Assembly: GCA_030388825.1 (NCBI GenBank)
Contig: CP128835.1
Location: 3,218,001-3,282,000, forward strand
Direction of reading: 5' to 3'
Length of the DNA stretch: 64,000 nt
Source of the DNA: Rossellomorea sp. AcN35-11
GTDB taxonomy: Bacteria; Bacillota; Bacilli; Bacillales; Bacillaceae_B
This document shows positions 1-9,193 of this stretch, one piece after another (position 1 is the first letter of the stretch; each line of letters opens with the position of its first letter). Under the pieces are notes generated by a model that ran no database searches, was not told the origin of the DNA, and saw only the letters and a program-made list of their open reading frames with translations. The translations under genes and the position numbers were made by a program.

Positions 1-872
1 CAGCAGCCTCCTACGAGATTAAGCCAGCCCTTCTCAGCGAAGCCTTTCATCTTCACACTTAGTGAGTCAGGGGTCTCGTTGTAATTCCCCTCCTCATCCG
101 GTAAACCGGCATTGGGGTAACAACTGACATACGTAGTTGCGAGACTTGATAAGGAACGGATATGGTCTCTCATAAATTCAGGACCAGTCGCACAGTTCAA
201 TCCTACGACTAATGGATTCAAATGTTCCAATGATAAATAAAATGCTTCGATATTCTGACCTGCCAGTGTGGTTCCCATGGGCTCGATCGTCCCGGATAAA
301 AGAATAGGTACTTCTTTCCCTATGGTATCAAATGCTGTCCGTATCCCAAGATTTGCCGCTTTAACATTCAATGCATCCTGACTCGTTTCAAGCAGGAGCA
401 CATCCACTCCTCCATCAAGAAGGCCTTCAGCTTGAACACGGTAGTTATCTACTAACTCACCGAAGCTTATTCCCCCTGTGACAGATAGGGTTTTAGTAGT
501 TGGCCCGAGAGAACCCGCAACAAATCTCGGCCAATCTGGAGTCGATCTTTCACGGGCCGCTTTTTTGGCGATTTCTGCGGCCACTTTGTTTATTTCATAA
601 GCTTTGTAGCCCAGATCATATTCATCCAGTACCACGGGAGTTGCTCCAAATGTGTTCGTTTCAATCACATCTGCTCCTGCATCCAGGTATTCAAGATGAA
701 TCCTATAAATGACTTCAGGGGCTGTCAAAACAAGATTTTCATTACAACCGTCAAGCTTTTCCCCTCCAAAGTCTTCAGGAGATAATTCCGCTTGTTGAAG
801 CATCGTTCCCATTGCTCCATCGAGTACAAGTATTTTTTTTCTGAGTTGTTGTTCAAACAATGTGATGGCCAT
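1..872 (-). CDS. metH: Methionine synthase MetH, N-terminal part (runs off left edge)
   Basis: Cobalamin-dependent methionine synthase transfers the methyl group of methyl-tetrahydrofolate to homocysteine. Only the first ~290 residues lie in the window and the frame is open to base 1. They form the homocysteine-binding TIM barrel: LVLDGAMGTMLQ near the start, GLNCATGP around residue 240, and the zinc-ligand motif GGCC at the very edge. The ATG at 872 follows AGAGAGG and overlaps the end of yitJ by 20 bases, so the two are translationally linked as the last genes of the SAM-riboswitch operon. The folate, cobalamin and activation domains would lie outside the window. A second homocysteine methyltransferase domain sits next door in YitJ, but this protein has a distinct sequence. 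Confidence 0.9.
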   Translation of the reverse strand, partial: MAITLFEQQLRKKILVLDGAMGTMLQQAELSPEDFGGEKLDGCNENLVLTAPEVIYRIHLEYLDAGADVIETNTFGATPVVLDEYDLGYKAYEINKVAAEIAKKAARERSTPDWPRFVAGSLGPTTKTLSVTGGISFGELVDNYRVQAEGLLDGGVDVLLLETSQDALNVKAANLGIRTAFDTIGKEVPILLSGTIEPMGTTLAGQNIEAFYLSLEHLNPLVVGLNCATGPEFMRDHIRSLSSLATTYVSCYPNAGLPDEEGNYNETPDSLSVKMKGFAEKGWLNLVGGC

Positions 873-2705
873 AGGGAACCTCTCTTTCTGAATTGACTTT
901 AGCATGAACATAGTGAATCAATTCGATGCTCATATCGTAACGGACAAAAGGAGTGATGAGATAAATACCATTGAACAACTCGATTGCCGTATCCAATAAC
1001 TCCTTCGCTATTTCCATTCCCTTTGCTCGCGCAATAACCGGGTCACTTCCAGCCTCATTCATCCTCTTCCTTGTTTCTTCCGGAACATTTATACCAGGAA
1101 CTTCGTGGTGCAAGAATTCTGCATTTCTTGAGCTGATCAGTGGCATGATTCCAATAAAGATCGGAACATCTAAATGTTTTGTGGCTTCATGCACTTGAAA
1201 CAGCTGCTCTTTCCCGAATATGGGTTGGGAAATGAAATAATCGGCTCCCGCTTTCTTTTTCTTTTCGAGCCTTTTCACTGAAGCGTTCAAATGCCTGAAA
1301 TTTGGGTTAAATGCTGCTCCAACTGAAAACTGAGTACGCTCACGGAGTGATTTACCTGAAAACGATATGCCTTCATTGTTCTGCTTGATTAATTCGATAA
1401 GTTCAAGGGACGACAGGTCATATACTGATGCAGCCCCTGGAAAATCACCAATCTTGGCGGGATCACCCGTTATCGCTAATATATTGTGAATCCCTAACGT
1501 GTGTAAACCCATTAGGTGAGACTGAAGTCCAATCAGGTTCCGATCCCGGCAAGTAATGTGGACTAATGGGGTGAGGTCAAATCTTGATTGGACAAGGCTG
1601 CCGATCGCGTCATTTCCTATACGTGGTGATGCCAAGGGGTTATCAGCAAGGGTGATTGCATCGATTCCAGCTCCCTTAAGGGCCTCAGCGCCTTGAAAAA
1701 ACAGCTTGGTATCCAAATGTTTAGGAGGATCGAGTTCAACGATGATGGTTTTCTTTTCTTTTACCTTCGTATGCAACAGGCTCCCTTTGATAGTCGGAGA
1801 TGATAACTGAACGATTTCTTTCTTTTTCACCTCTTTTTGTTTCACAGGTTCCCTGCTTTTCAGCCGGGCAGCAACTGATCGGATGTGATCGGGAGTCGTT
1901 CCACAGCACCCCCCGATGAGCCTTGCACCCTGCATTCTCAATTCATTGCTTATATCCCCGAAGTAATCCGGTTCAGCAGAGTAATAGAACCGTCCTTCTT
2001 CATAATTTGGGAGACTGGCGTTGGGATAGACGGAGATAAATGCTCTTTTAGGAAGGGGGACTGATTCTAAGGAGTTTACCATATGAAATGGACCCATACG
2101 GCAATTGATCCCTACAAGATCGGCTCCCAATAATTCCAGTTGTTGAAGGGCATCTTTTACCTCCAGACCATTTTGAAGCACTCCTGTTTCATGGAGGGAG
2201 ACCTGTGCAATGACAGGAACATCGGTTTCCCGCCTTGCGATATTCAGGACCGTCGTTAATTCCTCGAAATCATAATACGTTTCAAGAAGGATGCCATCCA
2301 CTCCCCCTCTAACAATAAACAATATAGCTGTTCACGAAAGCTCCTTTTGATTTCTTCTAACGTCACATTTTGTTTGATTGCCCTGATCCCCCCGATGGTA
2401 CCGAGAACATAGGTATCAATACCCGCAGCTTTTCGCGCCAGTCGCACTGCAGCAGTGTTGATTTCCTTCACTGAATCTTCCAAACCGTATCTGGAAAGTT
2501 TCTGATAATTGGCTCCGTACGTATTGGTCTGAATGATGTCCGCTCCAGCATCAATATATTCTTTATGGACCTTTAACACTTCATTAGGATGGGATAGATT
2601 CAATTCTTCAAAGCATCTGTCCACTCCATATGAATACAGCAATGTTCCGATTGCCCCATCTGCAATTAAGATTCTTTCTTTCAATTCTTCCAGTAACGGC
2701 TTCAT
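853..2705 (-). CDS. yitJ: Bifunctional homocysteine S-methyltransferase / methylenetetrahydrofolate reductase (frameshifted)
   Basis: YitJ-type fusion of ~617 residues. An N-terminal homocysteine methyltransferase barrel (residues ~1-300; [19 protein letters not shown], zinc motif GGCCGTTP) is followed by a MetF-like FAD reductase domain (~330-610) that makes 5-methyl-THF. It would feed the neighbouring MetH. The reading frame breaks in a run of five C on the plus strand (2303-2307). Six bases would restore the continuous sequence [16 protein letters not shown], so one base is missing. Upstream is metC (18-base gap); downstream metH overlaps by 20 bases. The break looks like a sequence error because both halves are well conserved. 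Confidence 0.88.
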
Positions 2706-2722
2706 GGCTTCCCCTCCTTTTA

Positions 2723-3907
2723 TTATAGATTTATCACACTAATCCCTTTGTTTTCCTTTATACTGTCCAGCCCGTTTTGAAGATCCTTTATGAGTTCATC
2801 CACGTGTTCAAGTCCAACAGATAATCGTAGTAAACCATCTGTAATCCCCCTTCGCTCTCTTTCGTCTTTTGGCATGGAAGCATGTGACATTCTGGATGGA
2901 TAGGAAAGAATCGACTCTACTGCCCCAAGGCTCACTGCGAAGACAGGAATGGTGACATTTTGAATGAACTGCTTCACCTCATTCTCCCCCTTTAACCTGA
3001 AGGAAAGAACGGCTCCAGGGCCTTCTGCTTGTCGTATTTGAATTTCGCGGCCAGGATGATAACTCAGGCCCGGGTAATACACCTCTTCCACTTCCTTTCT
3101 TTTCTCAAGGAAGTTTGCTATTTTAAAAGCTGATTCTGATGACTCCTTCAATCGTACATGCAGTGTTTTCAAACCTCTCAGAAGCAGCCAGCAGTCCTGG
3201 GCACCGAGGACTGCACCGAAAGAGTTTTGCAAGAAAGAAAGCTTGTTTGCAACCTCTATATTCCCCGTTACGGCAAGGCCTGCTAATACGTCACTATGAC
3301 CGGCAAGAAACTTCGTCGCACTGTGAAGAACAACATCTACCCCTAAACTGATCGGTCTTTGAAGAAGGGGGGTCATAAAGGTATTATCTAGAAATGTTAA
3401 ACATCCATTCGCTTTGGCAAGCTTCACCACTCCTTCAATATCCGTAATATTCAAAAGCGGGTTTGAGGGAGTTTCCATATAAATCACTTTCGTATTGTGC
3501 TTTATCGCACAAGCCACCTCATGGAGGTCCTTCATGTTTACAAATGAATATTCAATACCAAACTTGGTAAGTACCTCTGTAATCATTCTGTAAGTTCCGC
3601 CGTACACTTCTTCAGATACGAGAACATGATCTCCGCTTGATAATAATAAAAAGCTTGTTGAGATGGCTGCCATTCCCGATGAAAAGGCAAATCCTTTTAT
3701 TCCTCCTTCTAATTCTGCAATCGTTTCTTCTACAGTTTCCCGCGTCGGATTACCTGAACGGCTGTAATCATATGTTCCATACTGATCGAAATTCTGTTGA
3801 TGGAAGGTGGTAGCATGATGAAGCGGCGTAGAAACAGCACCGGTTTCTTTGTCAACCCCGTGAGAATGAATGAGTGACGTCTGAAGTGAAAATGGTTTTT
3901 TACTCAT
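2723..3907 (-). CDS. metC: Cystathionine beta-lyase MetC
   Basis: PLP-dependent Cys/Met-metabolism enzyme of 394 residues that cleaves cystathionine to homocysteine, pyruvate and ammonia. Visible family marks: [11 protein letters not shown] near residue 60, the FSSGMAAI phosphate-binding loop, and the PLP lysine in [10 protein letters not shown] around residue 195. I chose the ATG at 3907, which overlaps the metI stop by 8 bases (ATGAGTAA). The longer frame back to 3967 lies inside metI. It follows MetI in the transsulfuration direction that makes homocysteine for YitJ and MetH. A gamma-lyase or gamma-synthase role cannot be excluded from sequence alone, but position and similarity to MetI's partner favour the beta-lyase. 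Confidence 0.88.
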   Translation of the reverse strand: MSKKPFSLQTSLIHSHGVDKETGAVSTPLHHATTFHQQNFDQYGTYDYSRSGNPTRETVEETIAELEGGIKGFAFSSGMAAISTSFLLLSSGDHVLVSEEVYGGTYRMITEVLTKFGIEYSFVNMKDLHEVACAIKHNTKVIYMETPSNPLLNITDIEGVVKLAKANGCLTFLDNTFMTPLLQRPISLGVDVVLHSATKFLAGHSDVLAGLAVTGNIEVANKLSFLQNSFGAVLGAQDCWLLLRGLKTLHVRLKESSESAFKIANFLEKRKEVEEVYYPGLSYHPGREIQIRQAEGPGAVLSFRLKGENEVKQFIQNVTIPVFAVSLGAVESILSYPSRMSHASMPKDERERRGITDGLLRLSVGLEHVDELIKDLQNGLDSIKENKGISVINL

Positions 3908-5023
3908 ACGTAAGCACCTCTTTCTCCAATTGATGAAACACATTCTCCAAGTCTTCAATAAGGTCATCTATATATTCGATTCCCACCGAAAATCGCAGGA
4001 GTCTGTTGCATATCCCTATCTTTTTTCTTTCTTCCACAGGAATGTCAGCATGTGTTTGCGTAGCAGGATAAGTGATGAAGCTTTCTACTCCACCCAGGCT
4101 TTCTGCAAATGTAATGACCTTCAAGTGTTTCAGGAAGGGGGCAACCCATTCTTCTTTTGCAATACGAAAAGAAAGCATTCCTCCTTTTCCTGGATATAAA
4201 ACATCCGTTACACATTCATGCTCTTCAAGGTACTTTGCCAGTCTCTTTGCATTTTTTTCATGCTGAGCCATGCGAAGACTCAGGGTTTTCATTCCCCTTA
4301 ATAAGAGCCAACAATCGAATGGGGCAAGCACCGCACCTATAGAGTTTTGGATAGTATAGAGCTTTTCACCAAGATCTGTTGTATTTACGACCACAATGCC
4401 AGCCAATACATCATTGTGTCCCCCCTAAATATTTCGTAGCGCTGTGAATCACCATATCCGCCCCATTGGTAATGGGTTTCTGCAGCCACAGGTGTGTAAA
4501 AGGTATTGTCGACAATGAGAAGCAGCCCCCTTTCTTTTGCTATGTCGGCTACTTCTGAGATACTCGCCTCATTCATTAACGGATTGGTAGGAGATTCAAG
4601 GAAAATGGCTCTGGTGTCGGCAGATATCTTTCCCTTTATTGCCCCTATGTCACTTGTATCAATAAAGTGAAATTTGATCCCATATTGTGCTTCATACTGA
4701 ACGAATAATCGGTAGCTGCCACCGTATAAATCTTTCGACACAATCAATTCATCCCCGCTCACAAATAGGTTCAAAACGGCCTGGATGGCCGCCATCCCCG
4801 AACTAAAGGCAAATCCCCTCTCCCCCTCCTCCAATTCTGCAAGAGTTTCTTCTAATGTAGTACGGGTCGGATTACCCGTTCTTGAATAATCATAGCCTGT
4901 CGATTCCCCGATCCCCTTATGTGCATAGGCAGTGGTTAAATGAATAGGCAGGCTTACGGCACCCGTACCGGGATCTTTTCGGTTTCCTGCCTGGACCAGT
5001 AACGTATCAATATGATTTTTCAA
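3900..5023 (-). CDS. metI: Cystathionine gamma-synthase / O-acetylhomoserine thiolyase MetI (two frameshifts)
   Basis: First enzyme gene of the operon. It condenses an acylated homoserine with cysteine or sulfide using PLP. The frame is broken twice. An extra base lies in the CC at 4486-4487, and another in the six-C run at 4420-4425. Removing one base at each restores FYTPVLQKPITNGADM and the PLP-lysine motif HSATKYLGGHNDVLAG, giving 373 residues, the length I recall for B. subtilis MetI. The start is a TTG at 5023 behind AAAAGGAGAG; the upstream in-frame extension to 5104 runs through the riboswitch terminator and is not protein. The last 8 bases overlap metC. Confidence 0.87.
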
Positions 5024-5060
5024 CTTTCTTCTCTCCTTTTCTTCCTTGAAATCGAAAAGA

Positions 5061-5099
5061 AAAAAACAAAAAACCTTCTTAAAAAATAAGAAGGTTTTG
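5061..5099 (-). terminator. Riboswitch terminator of the metI operon leader
   Basis: Inverted repeat AAAACCTTCTT / AAGAAGGTTTT at 5070-5098, followed on the minus strand by a T-rich run (5061-5069). It lies between the SAM aptamer and the metI start, as expected for the terminator formed when SAM is bound. Confidence 0.85.
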
Positions 5100-5112
5100 T
5101 ACATTCGTTTTC

Positions 5113-5223
5113 CCTCTTATCGTTCAAGTTGACATCAACTTGCTGGAATTAGCACCATACCTGATACTGCGGCTGGTTGCTGAGGTGTCGTCGGGCCAGT
5201 CCCTCTACCTCTCTTGATAAGAA
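5113..5223 (-). promoter_or_regulatory. SAM-I (S-box) riboswitch
   Basis: On the minus strand the leader begins CTTATCAAGAGAGG, continues with GAGGGACTGGCCCGA, CAGCAACC and GGTGCTAATTCCAGC, the conserved blocks of the S-box aptamer. With the terminator at 5061-5099 it should switch off metI-metC-yitJ-metH when S-adenosylmethionine is plentiful. All four downstream genes make methionine, which agrees with this role. Confidence 0.95.
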
Positions 5224-5258
5224 ACTATATGATTGTGTGAAAAATAACTTTCCCATAA

Positions 5259-5285
5259 CTTATAACAAAGAATGTTAATTGTCAA
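5259..5285 (-). promoter_or_regulatory. Putative sigma-A promoter of the metI operon
   Basis: TTGACA (5280-5285) and TATAAG (5259-5264) on the minus strand, separated by 15 bases. The spacing is short, so the exact -10 could differ, but the location just upstream of the S-box is right. Confidence 0.5.
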
Positions 5286-5346
5286 TGAGAATTATGAATT
5301 ATCTGAAAAGATATGATAATGATCGGTCACACCAGCAGGTTCTAAG

Positions 5347-6345
5347 TTACTGATAAATCCCGATTTTTTCTTTAATTTCTTTTAAAAAGGGAATCGTTTT
5401 TTTTCTGGCTTTCTTTGCTCCATCGTATAGGATAGCATCAAGCTTCCGGGGATTGGCTATCAGTTCATCATATTTCAAGCGAGGTTCTGCAATAAAGGAA
5501 TTCATTACTCCAAATAGCTCTTTCTTCGCTTCCCCCCAGCCTATCCCTTGTTCAAATCTCCTTCTCATCTCTACAGTTTGTTCGATGGTGGCAAATTCTT
5601 TGTAAAGGGCAAAAATGACGGATGAGTCAGGGTCCTTAGGCTCTTCAGCCGGCATGGAATCAGTCTTGATCTTATTGATCAGTTTTTGAAGCTTTTTTGG
5701 TTCCTCGAACAAAGGAATCGTATTATTATAGCTTTTGCTCATTTTACGTCCGTCGAGTCCAGGTATAACGGATGTTTCTTCCTCAATGATATATTCTGGG
5801 ATCGTAAATATTTTTCCATATTGTTTGTTGAAGCTTTCAGCCAGGTCACGTGCGATTTCAACATGTTGTATCTGGTCTTTCCCCACAGGCACCAACTCCG
5901 TTTGAAAGAGGAGAATATCAGCGGCCATTAATATGGGGTACGTGAATAATCCCATGTTGATTCCTGCATCTACATCTTTTCCACTACGTTGATTTCCCTC
6001 TGCAAGGGATTTGTAAGCGTGAGCACGATTCATCAATCCCTTGGGTGCAAAACAGGAAAGAATCCAGCTTAACTCAAAAATTTCAGGAATGTCGGATTGA
6101 CGATAAAAGATTGCCCGATCAGGGTCGAGGCCGAGAGCCAACCAGGCTGCAGCGACTCCGTATGAAAGTTCCTTCAATTGATTTTGATCGTGTATTTTGG
6201 TAAGACCATGATAGTCTGCAACAAAGTATGCCTTCTGGTATGATTCATTCTCTGCCAAACGCAATGCAGGTTTAATCGCTCCAATATAATTCCCCAAGTG
6301 GATCTGTCCAGTAGGTTTTATACCCGTCAGAACTGTTTTACCCAT
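5347..6345 (-). CDS. trpS: Tryptophanyl-tRNA synthetase
   Basis: Class I aminoacyl-tRNA synthetase of 332 residues that charges tRNA-Trp. The ATP-binding signatures are visible: a HIGH-type motif in GQIHLGNYIG near residue 15, and KMSKS in GRKMSKSYNNTIPL near residue 200. GKDQIQHVE is the usual tryptophan-binding neighbourhood. The gene is monocistronic behind a T-box leader. No anomalies in length or motifs. Confidence 0.96.
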   Translation of the reverse strand: MGKTVLTGIKPTGQIHLGNYIGAIKPALRLAENESYQKAYFVADYHGLTKIHDQNQLKELSYGVAAAWLALGLDPDRAIFYRQSDIPEIFELSWILSCFAPKGLMNRAHAYKSLAEGNQRSGKDVDAGINMGLFTYPILMAADILLFQTELVPVGKDQIQHVEIARDLAESFNKQYGKIFTIPEYIIEEETSVIPGLDGRKMSKSYNNTIPLFEEPKKLQKLINKIKTDSMPAEEPKDPDSSVIFALYKEFATIEQTVEMRRRFEQGIGWGEAKKELFGVMNSFIAEPRLKYDELIANPRKLDAILYDGAKKARKKTIPFLKEIKEKIGIYQ

Positions 6346-6382
6346 ACCCCTTCACCTCACTCGAAATGATAAAAAATAAACA

Positions 6383-6645
6383 CAAAAAGGGCTTCCCGTC
6401 CCCTAAAAAGGACGAGAAACCCGTGGTGCCACCTTTATTCGCTTACATAGTAGTATAAGCGCACTCATATGTATAGAAATCGCCTTCCATACACCGTCCC
6501 CTTTATCGGAGAGACCTTCCGCCTCGACCTACTCATTTCAGCCAGGATGCTCAAAAGCCCATTCAACGGTCTCTCCATGCTGATTTACACCAACCATCAG
6601 CTCTCTGAAATGTTTCGTCCGCCTACTCTTCTTTTTCATCGCATG
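6383..6645 (-). promoter_or_regulatory. T-box riboswitch (tryptophan) upstream of trpS
   Basis: The minus-strand leader contains the T-box core AAAGGTGGCACCACGG (around 6420-6436), followed by a strong terminator hairpin (GGGTTTCTCGTCC / GGACGGGAAGCCC, 6389-6422) and a T run. A UGG triplet at 6542-6544, directly before CTGAAA, fits the specifier position and the tryptophan codon. Uncharged tRNA-Trp is expected to stabilise the antiterminator. Confidence 0.93.
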
Positions 6646-6669
6646 TGATTATGATAAAGCATTTCCATT

Positions 6670-6698
6670 ATTTTAATGCACTTGAAAAAATTGGTCAA
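6670..6698 (-). promoter_or_regulatory. Sigma-A promoter of trpS
   Basis: Minus-strand TTGACC (6693-6698), a 17-base spacer and TAAAAT (6670-6675), placed about 25-30 bases before the T-box leader begins. Confidence 0.65.
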
Positions 6699-6713
6699 GT
6701 GGATATCACATAT

Positions 6714-7340
6714 TTATATTTCTCTGGATGAAAATGGCAGAAGGAGCTTTATGCCTCTTTTATTGAATGGTAAAACTTTCATGTCTGCGATCAGGTGACT
6801 CGTATAACCGATGACACAAGCTTCAAATACTCCATCCACCATGATGGATGACTCTAAATGGTGAGCAATCATTCCATAAAAAAGGACACCTAGGAAGGAA
6901 TGGGTATAAGATCGATGAGAAACGAATGAAGCTGTGAATAGGTAGATCCCCAACATCCATAGCCAAGTCTCATTTAACTGCCATCCACATGCCGACACTC
7001 CTATCCCAGTAATCATCAACATCCTTCTTTGGGTGATGAATCCGGAGAGAATGATCATACCAACACCGTATGCAATACCAAACCATCTATCCTCCCCGAT
7101 TCCTTCTAGATAGCTGTATAATATCATTAAGAATCCTATCATTTGTGCCACAGCCCTAATCATTTTCGCTGAGAAAGTAACCTTATTACTAAGCTTCCCG
7201 TCAATATCCAGATCAGGCATGAGTCCTGATAACCCGCCGATTGCAACAAGTACTACAGTCGTACCGGGTCCTGATCCATATGAGTTGGCGACTATGAAAC
7301 CTGTTGCTGCTCCGATTGCCATATGTGCTGTGCCGTTCAA
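6714..7340 (-). CDS. YdjM/YfhP-type membrane-bound metal-dependent hydrolase family protein
   Basis: Protein of 208 residues with about five hydrophobic segments. It begins with the family pattern MNGTAHMAIGAATGF and has LMPDLDIDGKLSNKVTF near residue 45, FVSHRSYTHSFLG near 145 and HLIADM near 185. The spread His and Asp residues are the proposed metal ligands of this DUF457-type family. The reaction is not known to me. It stands between trpS and the HAD/NUDIX pair without an obvious operon partner. The family assignment is firm; the hydrolase activity is only inferred. Confidence 0.75.
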   Translation of the reverse strand: MNGTAHMAIGAATGFIVANSYGSGPGTTVVLVAIGGLSGLMPDLDIDGKLSNKVTFSAKMIRAVAQMIGFLMILYSYLEGIGEDRWFGIAYGVGMIILSGFITQRRMLMITGIGVSACGWQLNETWLWMLGIYLFTASFVSHRSYTHSFLGVLFYGMIAHHLESSIMVDGVFEACVIGYTSHLIADMKVLPFNKRGIKLLLPFSSREI

Positions 7341-7393
7341 TTGTGACCTCCTACTTCCCTTTCACATTATGCTGTAGATTACTATGATAGCTT

Positions 7394-8065
7394 TTATGAC
7401 TTTCTTTGACCATGGGTAGAATGTATTGTTCCCTGCACTTCTTTCAGGCATGACGAAATGCGGTCAATGATTTCACTCAAATACGATCTTTTATGTGGAA
7501 CAAAATCCAGATAACTAACTGATTTCGAGGAATATTTTTGTTCTCCTTCTTCGACGATAAAACCCTCTACCTCAATTTCCGTTTTCTCACATTGTACAAG
7601 TGCTTTAAAGTCTTGAAGTGTCGAACGATATATACCGGCCACTTCTTCTGGTTGAAGTCGGAAAACGTCGTAGGCAACAGGCTTGGAATAGAGGAACACA
7701 TGGGTTAATTCCCTATCAATGAAGTCCCCTTGAATTAATTCTCCTTTCAAAATGCCCAATGGCTCCAGTTCATTCATCTTGATCATGACACCTAGCTCTT
7801 CATGAATTTCTCTAATACCATCCTCTATTGTCTCATGGGATAAGATATGCCCGGCTGCGGTTATATCAAGTAATCCCCCGTAATCCTTCTTGTGATTACT
7901 TCTTAATTGAAAGTATAGATACACATCACCCTGATCACCGTCATGATGGGCAATCCAGCAGTGAAACGTTTCATGCCAAAAGCCTTTAGCATGGACTTCA
8001 GATCTCGTCGCCACTCCGCATCTTTTTCCGCTGTCATCAAAGATGGCCAGTTGCTCATTTTCCAC
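7394..8065 (-). CDS. NUDIX hydrolase
   Basis: Protein of 223 residues with a NUDIX-type box GHILSHETIEDGIREIHEELGV around residues 73-94. It is one residue shorter than the textbook spacing, as in isopentenyl-isomerase-like NUDIX proteins. The N-terminal segment (ETFHCWIAHH) also resembles that subgroup. The start is a GTG at 8065 behind GGAGGG, overlapping the upstream HAD phosphatase gene by 11 bases, so the two are co-translated. The substrate cannot be told from the sequence. Confidence 0.8.
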   Translation of the reverse strand: MENEQLAIFDDSGKRCGVATRSEVHAKGFWHETFHCWIAHHDGDQGDVYLYFQLRSNHKKDYGGLLDITAAGHILSHETIEDGIREIHEELGVMIKMNELEPLGILKGELIQGDFIDRELTHVFLYSKPVAYDVFRLQPEEVAGIYRSTLQDFKALVQCEKTEIEVEGFIVEEGEQKYSSKSVSYLDFVPHKRSYLSEIIDRISSCLKEVQGTIHSTHGQRKS

Positions 8066-8735
8066 CTGAATCCCTCCGTTCGTTCATTTCCTCCAGATAT
8101 TCCTTAATTTCCATCAGGTCCTCAACCACAATATCAGCTTCACGTAACTCGATTTCCTGCGAAAAGTCAAAGGCGCAGCCGATTGACAGTAAATCATTCG
8201 CCCTTGCCCCTTCGAAGTCTGACAGTCTATCACCAATCACGACACCGTAGGAAAGATCATGTTCTTCTTTGATCCTTTGAATCAACTTCCCTTTATCATT
8301 TGATTTGATTTCCTGGATGCTGTAACAGTTTTCAATCCACTGATCCAATTGATAATACTCAACTATTGCCTTAAGATAATGAGGGTATCCATTGCTGGCT
8401 ACGAAGATACGGAAGCCTCTTTCGGAAAGATAAGTTAATATTTCTACAGTATGGGGGTATAATTTCCCTTTGCCCCTATAAATATTTTCAATCAGTAATG
8501 TTTGAAATAGATCATTTACTTCAGTATGTACATGGACAGGATGATGAGGGATGAGGGTTTCCCACACAACGGAAAGAGGCACACCCATGATAGCCCTGTA
8601 TGCCTCGACAGGCGTTTCTCCATTCCACATCCCTTTATCTCTCAATAGTTGAAAGGTATCCTGGAGGGACTCTTCAAGAATTTGGTTCGTTTGAAACAAC
8701 GTTCCATCCATATCAAAAATCATTGCAGCTTTCAT
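8055..8735 (-). CDS. HAD-family phosphatase (phosphoglycolate phosphatase-like)
   Basis: HAD hydrolase of 226 residues. Motif I is FDMDGTLFQ at residues 7-15. Motif II is VASNGYP near 120. The motif III/IV region KSNDKGKLIQ...VVIGDRLSDFEGA lies near 150-185. A helical cap sits between motifs I and II, as in the PGP/beta-phosphoglucomutase subfamily. It heads a two-gene unit with the overlapping NUDIX gene, suggesting linked nucleotide or phosphometabolite clean-up (inference). Confidence 0.83.
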   Translation of the reverse strand: MKAAMIFDMDGTLFQTNQILEESLQDTFQLLRDKGMWNGETPVEAYRAIMGVPLSVVWETLIPHHPVHVHTEVNDLFQTLLIENIYRGKGKLYPHTVEILTYLSERGFRIFVASNGYPHYLKAIVEYYQLDQWIENCYSIQEIKSNDKGKLIQRIKEEHDLSYGVVIGDRLSDFEGARANDLLSIGCAFDFSQEIELREADIVVEDLMEIKEYLEEMNERRDSGGK

Positions 8736-8883
8736 ATATATTCTCCTTTAATGCCTTACTTACATTTATATTTACAAAGTGGACCTTCCCTAATCATATC
8801 AAATTCATATTGGAGATCCTGTCCTTATCATTCGTTTTCCCTTCGGACTTTTAGGAAATCTGTTTTCTTTCCCACAAAAAAAA

Positions 8884-8904
8884 CACGAGAACGCTTCTCC
8901 CGTG
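8884..8904 (-). terminator. Rho-independent terminator after the small membrane gene
   Basis: Minus-strand stem CACGGGAGAAGCGTTCTCGTG followed by eight T. It lies just after the stop of the gene at 8925-9104. Confidence 0.8.
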
Positions 8905-8924
8905 TGTGAACTCCTTCAATCAGT

Positions 8925-9104
8925 TTAAGATGCATCAGGAAGATAGAATAGGACCGTCAACATCATGCCGATAACAGAAAAGATGACAATACTCACTGCT
9001 ACAGACCTGTGAGACCTTGACACATGCTTCTTCTTTAACACGTTAATAAACTTAAAAGCCAATAACGAAAGAATAAACAACGATACAAATAAGAGCTCGC
9101 TCAT
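8925..9104 (-). CDS. Small two-TM membrane protein, function unknown
   Basis: 59 residues starting MSELLFVSLFILS, with hydrophobic segments at about residues 3-20 and 34-53 and a basic loop (KKKHVSRSHRS) between them. The ATG at 9104 has GAGAAAGGG upstream; the longer frame to 9164 has no good ribosome site. A terminator follows directly, supporting a real gene. I do not recognise the family. Confidence 0.6.
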   Translation of the reverse strand: MSELLFVSLFILSLLAFKFINVLKKKHVSRSHRSVAVSIVIFSVIGMMLTVLFYLPDAS

Positions 9105-9193
9105 GGACAATCCCTTTCTCCAGTAAATTGTGTTCATTTTTAAGATATGTTCATACTTTACCATAATTTCTTATTCAAAAAAATTATTTATCC

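Noticed and set aside
3900..5023. metI as two or three separate genes or a programmed frameshift
   Set aside because: Two single-base removals restore a full-length enzyme, and no slippery site with a stimulatory structure is evident.
5024..5104. N-terminal extension of MetI beginning at 5104
   Set aside because: The stretch is the riboswitch terminator read as protein (Phe- and Lys-rich); a TTG with a strong ribosome site starts metI at 5023.
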